6,843 nucleotides of DNA from assembly GCA_030591625.1 (NCBI GenBank), contig JAUVAR010000143.1, forward strand, positions 1 through 6,843, read 5' to 3'. The notes under the pieces are model-generated. The model saw nothing but the letters and a program-made list of their open reading frames with translations. It searched no databases and was not told the origin of the DNA. Every line of letters begins with the position of its first letter. Positions within the stretch are counted from its first letter, which is position 1. This stretch comes from Candidatus Zixiibacteriota bacterium. GTDB taxonomy: Bacteria > Zixibacteria > MSB-5A5 > GN15 > FEB-12. This document shows positions 1-5,234 of this stretch, one piece after another. Position numbers and translations under genes: made by a program.

Positions 1-1149
1 AACATAGAGGCCGACCGTGCGAGCGGTTTTCTCGTCGATAGTATCGTTATCATTCATCACCCAGCCGAACGACTCATAATAATTGACAGAGTTATAATTC
101 TCCCACTCGACCTCACCACCTATCGACAAATTATTCTTGTCAGATAGTTTTAGATGATGCTCACTTGCCAACTCAAATCGTTCAGCGTCGGAGACAAAAA
201 CAGCACTATCGGCTGGATGATCAACGTCGTAACCATCGACCGATTCAAATTCATGATCCATATATTTCAGTGCCAGCGATGGTTTCCAAAGCGAGGATGG
301 GTCATTTCGTGCCAGACGAATACCGCCGGCGAAAGACTTGTTATCGACGACATAATTCGGGTCGTCGAAGACACCAAACCCTTGATCGATATCTGTTTCC
401 GTGTCAGTGAATTGCACCGTGGTTGAAAGATCGAAATACGAACCAAGGAGAACGCCCAATCGACCCGAGATTGATGAATTGGAATAACCGTCCGCTTCGC
501 CGTCCACCCCATCCTTGACAGTGGCCGAGAATCCGTCGCTGTCAAGACGGGACATGCCAACCGAGTAGCTTACATTCGTTCCACTGCCGCTAAGACTAAG
601 CTCTTCGGTGAAAGTACCGAACGAACCTGTACTTGCACTGGCGCGAATCTCAGGCGCACCGAAGCCGCGTTTGGTGAAGATCTGAATCAGTCCTCCGATC
701 GCATCGGAACCGTAGAGCACCGACTGCGGACCGCGGACAATTTCGATTCTTTCAATATTGGAAAGATTCATATGAGCAAAGTCGAAACTGCCGGACGATG
801 GATCGTTAACATTTATACCATCGACCAGGACGAGCGTGTGTCTGGACCCGGCCCCTCTGAGGAAGACGGATGAAATCTGACCAATCCCACCTGACCTGGC
901 GACATCGACTCCGGGGACCGCCCCGAGCAGATCAACTACTTGCGAGGCCTGACTCGCTGAGATTTGAGCTGATGTTATTACGGTGACTGAACTTCCGGTC
1001 TTGCTAATGAGACCCGGGTTTCTGTTGGCTGAGACGACTACTGAATCGTCGAGCTGGAATGGATTGTCGAATGTCCCGGTTGAATCTTCGCTGGCGGTTC
1101 CCGTCGCTCCGACCAGAGAAAGAAGGACAAACATAAGTAAGCACTTCAT
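1..1149 (-). CDS. btuB: TonB-dependent outer-membrane receptor, vitamin B12 (BtuB) type, 3' end beyond window
   Basis: Outer-membrane active transporter, most likely for cobalamin, energised by TonB-ExbBD. 383 codons are open from the ATG to the window edge; the rest of the barrel is missing only because the window ends. Residues 1-19 form a Sec signal peptide (likely cut after GTA, A19). A TonB-box-like segment, DDSVVVSANR, lies at 34-44. The plug domain follows at about 50-160 with family hallmarks: LLGAVPGVDV (74-83), FLRGAGSRHTLVLVDGI (96-112) and RGPQSVLYGSDAIGG (139-153). After it come alternating beta-strand segments of the barrel. The start is supported by AAGGAG seven bases upstream (1162-1157). 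B12 as substrate is inferred from the BtuB-like plug and, more strongly, from the cobalamin riboswitch directly upstream. An uptake receptor for a related corrinoid or a B12-regulated metal complex is the alternative. The reading frame was checked by hand and has no frameshift. Confidence 0.92.
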   Translation of the reverse strand, partial: MKCLLMFVLLSLVGATGTASEDSTGTFDNPFQLDDSVVVSANRNPGLISKTGSSVTVITSAQISASQASQVVDLLGAVPGVDVARSGGIGQISSVFLRGAGSRHTLVLVDGINVNDPSSGSFDFAHMNLSNIERIEIVRGPQSVLYGSDAIGGLIQIFTKRGFGAPEIRASASTGSFGTFTEELSLSGSGTNVSYSVGMSRLDSDGFSATVKDGVDGEADGYSNSSISGRLGVLLGSYFDLSTTVQFTDTETDIDQGFGVFDDPNYVVDNKSFAGGIRLARNDPSSLWKPSLALKYMDHEFESVDGYDVDHPADSAVFVSDAERFELASEHHLKLSDKNNLSIGGEVEWENYNSVNYYESFGWVMNDNDTIDEKTARTVGLYV

Positions 1150-1153
1150 AGTG

Positions 1154-1168
1154 CGGCTCCTTCTGCCG
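1154..1168 (-). promoter_or_regulatory. Hairpin presenting the Shine-Dalgarno sequence of the B12 receptor gene
   Basis: On the minus strand, CGGC (1168-1165) and GCCG (1157-1154) can pair and place AGAAGGA, most of the Shine-Dalgarno sequence AAGGAG, in the loop just before the ATG. It sits between the riboswitch and the start codon, where cobalamin riboswitches of the translational type have their expression platform. No U-tract terminator is seen in this interval, so control of ribosome access is inferred. The stem is only 4 bp, so this is a suggestion. Confidence 0.4.
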
Positions 1169-1226
1169 ACTCCAAAGCGCTGAGAAATAAACGTAAGACC
1201 CGCGCCTTCGTCGACTAAAATGAATG

Positions 1227-1400
1227 ATAGTGCTGCGGCAGGTTTCCTGGCTCTGGCATCAATCCTGAATCAAACGCCTTCCCAGTTCACACGGAACCAG
1301 TGGCTTGATGTTCGATTCGTAGCCATTACAGTAGCGGGGCTGCGACGGAATCACACCGTCTTCCCTATTATCCACTCATCATGAGTAGCACCGTAGCTAT
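1227..1400 (-). promoter_or_regulatory. Cobalamin riboswitch (B12 element)
   Basis: Read on the minus strand, the interval has the conserved blocks of the adenosylcobalamin-type aptamer in order. GGGAAGACGGTG begins at 1365, with a P3-like stem GACGG/CCGTC. It is followed by CAGCCCCGCTACTGT, then CACTG (1302-1298), then a GTTC/GAAC stem with loop CGTGT (1293-1289). After that come TGGGAAGG and the B12 box AGCCAGGAAACCTGCC (1252-1237). The outer P1 helix can form between ATAGC.. (1400 on) and ..CTAT (to 1227), with small bulges. It ends about 78 bases before the start of the TonB receptor and must lie in its 5' leader. In this family cobalamin binding represses expression. The partner of the L5 loop (normally a kissing loop downstream) could not be identified with confidence. 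Confidence 0.95.
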
Positions 1401-1511
1401 GTGCGAACAAGTAACAACCTCAGACACCCCCGGTCAAGCAGAATGTTTTCGTCAATTTCATGAGAATCTTTGTAATACGTCATGCCTACGGACAAGACTG
1501 CCCCCTCCGTC

Positions 1512-1531
1512 ATTCCTGCGAAAGCAGGAAT
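1512..1531. repeat. REP-like palindrome with GAAA tetraloop
   Basis: ATTCCTGC (1512-1519) and GCAGGAAT (1524-1531) are exact inverted repeats around GAAA, a GNRA-type tetraloop, embedded in CCGTC...CCAG. This GTCATTCCTGCG..AGGAATCC form is a very common kind of extragenic palindrome in bacterial genomes, often linked elsewhere to REP-associated tyrosine transposases; no transposase is in this window. No T-run follows on either strand, so it is not a classical terminator. Confidence 0.7.
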
Positions 1532-1560
1532 CCAGATTCTACAATTGTTCTTAATTCTTC

Positions 1561-1600
1561 GTAGGGCGTGGTCTCTCTTCTGGTTTAGAGACCCGCCATT
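1561..1600. repeat. GTAGG...CGCCA hairpin repeat, copy 1
   Basis: Starts with GTAGGGCG and ends with CGCCATT. GGCG (1565-1568) pairs with CGCC (1594-1597) and GGTCTCT (1570-1576) with AGAGACC (1587-1593), leaving one bulged T at 1569 and a 10-base loop. The 11-bp stem shares its outer ends with the copies at 3144 and 3181 but has a different inner sequence. Confidence 0.65.
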
Positions 1601-1607
1601 CTTCTCT

Positions 1608-1632
1608 TGTAGGTCATGGTTGCTTGCAACCT
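1608..1632. repeat. GTAGG hairpin repeat, copy 2 (shorter)
   Basis: Begins TGTAGG and contains GGTTGC (1618-1623) followed after TT by GCAACC (1626-1631), so a GGTTG/CAACC stem with a four-base CTTG loop is possible. It follows copy 1 with a spacer of about 8 bases. Its right end lacks the CGCCA found in the other copies, so it is a divergent or partial unit. A near-inverted copy lies at 3257-3270. Confidence 0.5.
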
Positions 1633-1637
1633 AACGC

Positions 1638-2684
1638 TTAACTCGGTATTGATGACTGCTGAGAGAAACCCAGGGCAAGCCCATGGGCCACCCGCCACTC
1701 AGCACCATCGGGAGAATAAACTCTGAAACCATTTTGATAACTTTCCATTGTATACGCATAATTGTTATTCATCCGTATATGAAACGTTATCAGCTCACCA
1801 GTCGGAAGAAGAGTTGGCGACAACGCGCCCTCGACATAATCAAGAGAAACCCCCGGTGGGGATAGCATAGAACTACCATCTAGTTTTCCCGGTTCTCCTT
1901 CTCCATCATCTTGACTTTCAAGCTGCTTTACTGAATCCGCTTCCCGCTGTTGCCAAAGATCACGTTCCCAATTTGGCTGATTTATATTAACCCCATTCTC
2001 AGCCAACTTCAAAGCTATATCAAACGAGAGTTTAAGTACATAATGCCCAGGTGCCTCTTTAGCTTGGCAAGAGTCTGGAATTATTCCCAAAATCTCTTTT
2101 GCCTTATCAAAGTCTTCTGGCTTTCGTAAATCCAAAACAACTGTCCAAATCTTCTGAAGTTGGGCTACAGTAAGCGTATCCCGAGAATGTTTTGTCCCCT
2201 CAACTCGCTTGTATGTCTTCGGTTTCGTCTTGGTCTTTGCCAGCCTTGGATCAGTACTTTTCTGAGCCAAAGTCGATCCAGTTGTTATATAGTAATGCAA
2301 AGAAGTTTTGGATTGTGCATCACAATGCATAGTAATAGCTAATTGTAGAGTGTCATCCGAAGGTAACGTAACTTCAAAAGTTGACAAAAATATAGGGCTG
2401 CCTAGAAAATGCTCCTTGCGTTCTAACACTAATTCTTGCCTGCCCAATTCATAGGAATAGTTACTGACAGTAACAGTAACCGACACATTCTCATCGCATA
2501 TAAGCCGAGGATAGTACTCAAGCTCACACGTTATCGGCTGGTCGTATTCAATTTCTCCAGTCATCTTAAAAAAATCTACAAGCGTTTCAGCATGTCTCTT
2601 CTGAGCATTCGCAACCCCTACTGTACCTGCCACAATGACAGCCACACAGACCATCACAATAACTTTTTCAAGAAAACTTCTCAT
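1638..2684 (-). CDS. Secreted protein of unknown function, C-terminus apparently altered by a repeat
   Basis: 348 residues; no family recognised with confidence. The start at 2684 was preferred to an in-frame ATG at 2720 because GGAGGG lies six bases before it (2696-2691) and the protein then begins directly with a Sec signal peptide: R2, K7, hydrophobic 8-24, cleavage after ANA at A27. A beta-rich segment runs from about 48 to 140. It is followed by a Lys/Thr-rich linker (about 149-168), a segment of mixed helix and strand (169-235), and a charged, low-complexity acidic stretch (about 237-270). Near the end is GALSPTLLPTGELITFHIRM (286-305) and then SPDGAEW (324-330). The last 18 residues are encoded by the hairpin-repeat sequence and look unlike the rest, so the original protein was probably longer. 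The location is periplasmic or extracellular by inference. It has its own promoter. Confidence 0.75.
   Translation of the reverse strand: MRSFLEKVIVMVCVAVIVAGTVGVANAQKRHAETLVDFFKMTGEIEYDQPITCELEYYPRLICDENVSVTVTVSNYSYELGRQELVLERKEHFLGSPIFLSTFEVTLPSDDTLQLAITMHCDAQSKTSLHYYITTGSTLAQKSTDPRLAKTKTKPKTYKRVEGTKHSRDTLTVAQLQKIWTVVLDLRKPEDFDKAKEILGIIPDSCQAKEAPGHYVLKLSFDIALKLAENGVNINQPNWERDLWQQREADSVKQLESQDDGEGEPGKLDGSSMLSPPGVSLDYVEGALSPTLLPTGELITFHIRMNNNYAYTMESYQNGFRVYSPDGAEWRVAHGLALGFSQQSSIPS
1661..1697. repeat. Hairpin repeat, copy 3, overlapping the 3' end of the secreted-protein gene
   Basis: CCCA (1669-1672) pairs with TGGG (1684-1687) and GGG (1673-1675) with CCC (1680-1682), with an A bulge and a CAAG loop. 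The element ends with ACCCGCCA (1690-1697), exactly the ending of copy 1 (1591-1598). Its left end is not recognisable as GTAGGG, so it may be truncated. It lies inside the last codons of the neighbouring minus-strand gene. Confidence 0.5.
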
Positions 2685-2749
2685 CGCACACCCTCCATCA
2701 ATTTTCTGGTTCCTAACCATAAGACGTTCCTACCGTCTATCCTGTTCAA

Positions 2750-2778
2750 ATACTAATACACCACTCAATCATAGTCAA
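2750..2778 (-). promoter_or_regulatory. Sigma-70-like promoter of the secreted-protein gene
   Basis: On the minus strand, TTGACT (2778-2773, 5 of 6 to consensus) is followed after exactly 17 bases by TAGTAT (2755-2750, 4 of 6). The expected transcription start is near 2743, giving a leader of about 58 bases before the ATG at 2684. Confidence 0.6.
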
Positions 2779-2893
2779 GCCCCAGAACAACAATATCAAT
2801 AACCACACCATTCCAATGTGATTCCTCACACAATCCCTACCAAACCGAGGGTTAATCTATTTATCGCCTATTGATATAATAGTGGAGGTCCCT

Positions 2894-3046
2894 ATGTTCG
2901 ATAAACTCAGATCACCCATACACGAAAAACAACTCGCCCCCCAACACCCCAAATTCTACCGCCCCACTATAGCTACATCTTCAAAAAGACCATCACATCA
3001 CTACAACGCACCTTTTTTTGCACGAGCAAAGCCAATTTCAACGTAA
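2894..3046 (+). CDS. Doubtful small ORF, 50 residues, basic
   Basis: The only plus-strand candidate gene. The ATG at 2894 has GGAGG five bases upstream (2884-2888), and a TATAAT stands at 2875-2880 with a weak TTAATC 17 bases before it. That -10 would put the transcript start at about 2887, inside the ribosome site, so the two signals do not fit together well. The product is rich in Lys, Arg, His and Pro, with no signal peptide or membrane segment and no recognised family. Its codons follow the extreme C-rich, G-poor bias of the surrounding intergenic DNA rather than that of the other genes. It may therefore be a chance or repeat-derived reading frame. Confidence 0.25.
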   Translation: MFDKLRSPIHEKQLAPQHPKFYRPTIATSSKRPSHHYNAPFFARAKPIST

Positions 3047-3143
3047 GTGCTTGGCACACACCAATACGCTAAAACAAAACAACATCTTTTAATGAATATG
3101 AGCTATTGAAGTGCGACTCTTCTTGTAAAAGTATAAGTTTCTT

Positions 3144-3173
3144 GTAGGGCGACTGCGCGATTCGGAGTCGCCA
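3144..3173. repeat. GTAGG...CGCCA hairpin repeat, copy 4
   Basis: Begins GTAGGGCG and ends GTCGCCA. GGCGACT (3148-3154) is an exact inverted repeat of AGTCGCC (3166-3172) around an 11-base loop. The outer bases match copy 1 but the inner stem (ACT/AGT) differs while still pairing. Confidence 0.65.
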
Positions 3174-3180
3174 TTATTAT

Positions 3181-3210
3181 GTAGGGTCGTTCTGTCTTCA
3201 GAACCGCCAT
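3181..3210. repeat. GTAGG...CGCCA hairpin repeat, copy 5
   Basis: Begins GTAGGGTCG eight bases after copy 4 and ends ACCGCCAT. GTTCTG (3189-3194) pairs with CAGAAC (3199-3204) across a TCTT loop. The stem extends outward through one C/C mismatch and a T-G pair to GG/CC (3185-3186 with 3207-3208). Confidence 0.65.
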
Positions 3211-3220
3211 CAGTGAAAAT

Positions 3221-3270
3221 TGGCAGATCTATAGACAGTCGCCACAGAGAGAGTCCGGTTGCAAGCGACC
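3221..3270. repeat. Degenerate hairpin-repeat remnants
   Basis: TGGC (3221-3224) and GCCA (3241-3244) can close a loose stem, and AGTCGCCA (3237-3244) repeats the right end of copy 4 exactly. Just after it, GGTTGC (3257-3262) and GCGACC (3265-3270) form a short hairpin. Read on the minus strand this is GGTCGCTTGCAACC, one base different from GGTTGCTTGCAACC of copy 2. These look like decayed or inverted units of the same family. Confidence 0.45.
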
Positions 3271-3299
3271 AAACAAACGATTCTATTTTGTACAGCTAA

Positions 3300-4082
3300 T
3301 TAGTGTTTCGCAGTTACAAGCAGAGCACTTCCAACTTTACGATTAGTATCAAAGAGAACTTTTGTCTTTCCATCAAGCGATGACAGATGAAGCTGTTCGC
3401 CCTCAAATTGGCACAGCTCTTTAACAGTTTCATGATCAAGTGCACGAACAGAATTAAGGCTAAGATAATGACCTTTGTATGCGCTCAAACTTTTCGCCTG
3501 ATCTTTACCGATCCAAAGCAGTCCATCAAGACAGATCGAACGACCTGTATGTTCGGCCATAATTTTTGCCTGCGCAGGACTCAGATATGTCAGACCATTG
3601 AGCATCAAACATACTACCGGAGCTTTTGTTAGAGTTCGAATTTGGGAATCATCAAGGGTCTTAACAGAATCAAGCAACAACACCAACCCATCAACTCTGG
3701 TTGGTCGTTTCGACAACGATTGTTTGACCGCAATCACATTGGCAACTATCTCATGACTTCCGCTCACCCCCTGCAATATATGCGCAGAGAGCGATCCACT
3801 TGAGGCACGACCGGTATTGAACATCAGCCCGGCATAATTGAAGTCCTGAATTTTTCTGCCACGTTTAAATTTGTCACGTTTGAGAATAGCTAAATCGCCG
3901 TCAATAATCTCGACTGGAACTATCTCGTTTTCATCAGGAGCATATTTGTCCCAGTCAAAGTTATCGTCTATCTTTATGTAATCACTGGATGAATAAACTA
4001 TAGGAATATATTGCGGTTTGGTGCAACCACTAATCAACAATAGCAATGCTAAAACAGGTATCAATCGTCGGCCCGGATTCAT
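3300..4082 (-). CDS. Lipoprotein with four 24-residue leucine-rich repeats
   Basis: 260 residues, function unknown. The start at 4082 (ATG) was chosen over an upstream in-frame TTG because GGAGG lies five bases before it (4092-4088). Residues 1-19 are a lipoprotein signal: RR at 5-6, a hydrophobic run from L7 to I17, and lipobox LISG-C with C20 as the lipidated cysteine. Position +2 is Thr, so retention in the inner membrane by the usual Asp rule is not expected. Residues 21-75 are polar and acidic. From residue 137 a repeat of exactly 24 residues starts at 137 (LDSV), 161 (LNGL), 185 (LDGL) and 209 (LNSV), and a fifth start (LSSL) lies at 233. The pattern is L-x-G/S-L/V-x-x-L/I, six residues on a Leu/Met/Val, and a Gly near position 19 in three copies. 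It resembles short leucine-rich repeat arrays and suggests a binding surface facing the periplasm or exterior. No enzyme motif is visible. Confidence 0.8.
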   Translation of the reverse strand: MNPGRRLIPVLALLLLISGCTKPQYIPIVYSSSDYIKIDDNFDWDKYAPDENEIVPVEIIDGDLAILKRDKFKRGRKIQDFNYAGLMFNTGRASSGSLSAHILQGVSGSHEIVANVIAVKQSLSKRPTRVDGLVLLLDSVKTLDDSQIRTLTKAPVVCLMLNGLTYLSPAQAKIMAEHTGRSICLDGLLWIGKDQAKSLSAYKGHYLSLNSVRALDHETVKELCQFEGEQLHLSSLDGKTKVLFDTNRKVGSALLVTAKH

Positions 4083-4120
4083 GACAACCTCCAAATCATT
4101 AGGTGTACTCTCTTACCCCT

Positions 4121-4149
4121 AAGATATCTTACAATGTCATTTTTTCCAA
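4121..4149 (-). promoter_or_regulatory. Possible sigma-70-like promoter of the lipoprotein gene
   Basis: On the minus strand, TTGGAA (4149-4144, 4 of 6) and TATCTT (4126-4121, 4 of 6) are separated by 17 bases, with an expected start near 4114 and a leader of about 32 bases. It lies in the 114-base gap after the methyltransferase gene, so the lipoprotein probably has its own promoter. Only a weak GGCT-GTTT-AGCC hairpin (4161-4150), without a T-run, precedes it. Confidence 0.4.
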
Positions 4150-4196
4150 GGCTAAACAGCCAAGTTTGTGAATAATATAACGATTATGTTCGTTTG

Positions 4197-5051
4197 TCAC
4201 ACAGTCGAAGGCTCGCTCTTTTCATCATCAACGACAAGAGGAGAAAGATAACCTAAAAACTCCGTTAAATAAGTCGGGTCTTTCAGATCGAGAATTGTAT
4301 CACGTTTTTCCTCAAATTCAGAGAATGGTAACTGCTTTATATTTTCATATTCATAATTAAGATCATTATCCGAATCATTCCTCGTGAGCACACCAACACC
4401 CCAGTCACAGTTAAGCACAAACAACGAAAGGTCTTTGCGTGATGATCGCAACCAAACCGCCGCCTTCCACACATCGCCGGTCCAGGCTCCGTTCCATTCC
4501 GGTTTCTTCTTTGCTTCTTCAAGCTTATCAAACGGTGTAGCAACAATCTCAGAAACAGGACAACAATCGTGCATAAGAATAACTCCACCCTTATTCAGAT
4601 AACGCAGGCAGTTTTCAACATCACGAACAACCTGTTGCCATTCGTGTAAGCCATCAACAAAGGCAACGTCTATTCCACGTGGTCCAATCAATTCATCGGC
4701 ATAATTAAAAAACTGATCCGATGGTAGTTGATATAAATTTGTTTTTTGACTTGTGCCAATTTTCGGCGATCCTTTTTCAAGCCAGCGTTCACAGTCTCTC
4801 ACCCGAAAAGTCATATCGGTGTGGTCTATTTCCATGCTAAGACCTATCTTCGGAGTTCTGTTCAGACTTTGGGCCATAGTTTCAGACATAATAGACAGAG
4901 TACGCTGAGCCGGCTTGACCGGATCAACTCCAATCCGTTCATCAACATCAAGAGAGAGAAAAGTTTCGGCATGAGCTACACCGATTTCCAAATATCTTTT
5001 TGCACCAATGCGATCAATGATTTGCTGGATTATTTCTGCGCGATTATACAT
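4197..5051 (-). CDS. Class I SAM-dependent methyltransferase, Methyltransf_24-like
   Basis: 284 residues, probably a cytoplasmic O-methyltransferase; the substrate is unknown. The start at 5051 (ATG, AGGA nine bases upstream) was preferred to an in-frame GTG at 5105, because the added 18 residues are unlike the family and the protein then opens with the usual helix before motif I. SAM motif I is YLEIGVAHAETF (20-31), followed by IGVDP (41-45), whose Asp would bind the SAM ribose. The second half of the Rossmann fold has DVAFVDGLHEW (128-138) and GGVILMHDCCP (155-165). H136, H161 and D162 sit where related enzymes hold metal or catalytic residues. A WNGAWTGDVWKA stretch (186-197) is also typical of the family. 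Motif I has Ala where many relatives have a second Gly. Members often act on sugars or antibiotics, but no sugar genes are adjacent. It stands alone, between a strong terminator and the lipoprotein gene. Confidence 0.85.
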   Translation of the reverse strand: MYNRAEIIQQIIDRIGAKRYLEIGVAHAETFLSLDVDERIGVDPVKPAQRTLSIMSETMAQSLNRTPKIGLSMEIDHTDMTFRVRDCERWLEKGSPKIGTSQKTNLYQLPSDQFFNYADELIGPRGIDVAFVDGLHEWQQVVRDVENCLRYLNKGGVILMHDCCPVSEIVATPFDKLEEAKKKPEWNGAWTGDVWKAAVWLRSSRKDLSLFVLNCDWGVGVLTRNDSDNDLNYEYENIKQLPFSEFEEKRDTILDLKDPTYLTEFLGYLSPLVVDDEKSEPSTV

Positions 5052-5094
5052 GACACAACATCCTGTTGGTTTAACTTGTTTCCAATTAAAGCTA

Positions 5095-5129
5095 TGTGAA
5101 TTCACACACTAAGTGTGTATATCACACTT
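5095..5129. promoter_or_regulatory. Nested TGTG/CACA palindromes in the methyltransferase leader (operator candidate)
   Basis: Three exact inverted repeats overlap: TGTGAATTCACA (5095-5106), ACACAC-TAA-GTGTGT (5104-5118) and AAGTGTG-TATAT-CACACTT (5111-5129). They begin right downstream of the candidate -10 box and cover the expected transcription start. The half-site wording resembles CRP/FNR-family sites, but the TGTGA...TCACA spacing is not the CRP one. A regulator site or an RNA hairpin in the leader are both possible. Confidence 0.45.
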
Positions 5130-5133
5130 GCAC

Positions 5134-5139
5134 ATTATA
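5134..5139 (-). promoter_or_regulatory. Candidate -10 box of the methyltransferase gene
   Basis: A perfect TATAAT on the minus strand, 82 bases upstream of the ATG at 5051. The -35 region at 17-18 bases spacing is poor (TCAATA at best), which would fit a promoter needing an activator or a different sigma factor. The placement between the glnA terminator and the gene supports it. Confidence 0.4.
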
Positions 5140-5183
5140 TCGGCAGGGATTGGTTGTTATTGAGCCCTAATATAAATTTTATC

Positions 5184-5212
5184 AAAAAAAAAGAGGCCTC
5201 ATGCGAGGCCTC
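5184..5212 (-). terminator. Intrinsic terminator of glnA
   Basis: On the minus strand, GAGGCCTC (5212-5205), a GCAT loop, and GAGGCCTC (5200-5193) form a perfect 8-bp GC-rich stem followed by nine T (5192-5184). It starts 22 bases after the glnA stop codon and separates glnA from the methyltransferase gene. Confidence 0.95.
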
Positions 5213-5234
5213 GTATTACTTAATGACAGTCAGT

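Larger units (their letters stand above)
2685..3143. other. C-rich, G-poor intergenic stretch
   Basis: Between the secreted-protein start and the second hairpin cluster there is no convincing gene apart from the doubtful ORF at 2894-3046. The plus strand is strongly skewed: 2941-3000 contains 24 C and 3 G. It holds the minus-strand promoter at 2750-2778. Otherwise only short palindromes are visible, such as GTGC-TTG-GCAC just after 3046. Nothing resembling an RNA gene was recognised. Confidence 0.6.

Noticed and set aside
267..560. Other-frame open reading frames inside the receptor gene, such as minus 267-560 and plus 154-426
   Set aside because: They overlap the clear TonB-receptor frame, show no protein-like features, and have no ribosome sites of note.
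1432..1437. TTGACC on the minus strand as a -35 box for the riboswitch-receptor transcript
   Set aside because: The base block 17 positions downstream (TTACTT) does not resemble a -10 box, so no promoter is claimed.
1561..1697. A CRISPR-like array formed by the spaced repeats
   Set aside because: The repeat units differ in sequence, are not evenly spaced, and the conserved parts are the ends of hairpins rather than identical direct repeats. No cas genes are present.
1638..2720. Secreted protein starting at the ATG at 2720
   Set aside because: It would put 12 polar residues before the signal peptide, and the ribosome site GGAGGG fits only the ATG at 2684.
3145..3210. Intrinsic terminators made by the hairpins after the lipoprotein gene
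   Set aside because: None is followed by a T-run on the minus strand. They may slow transcription, but this cannot be claimed from sequence.
4746..5099. Plus-strand 117-residue frame opposite the methyltransferase
   Set aside because: It is antisense to a well-supported gene, has no recognisable composition or motifs, and no ribosome site was noted.
4197..5105. Longer methyltransferase starting at the GTG at 5105
   Set aside because: The extra 18 residues have no family resemblance, run through the operator-like palindromes, and lack a better ribosome site than the ATG at 5051.
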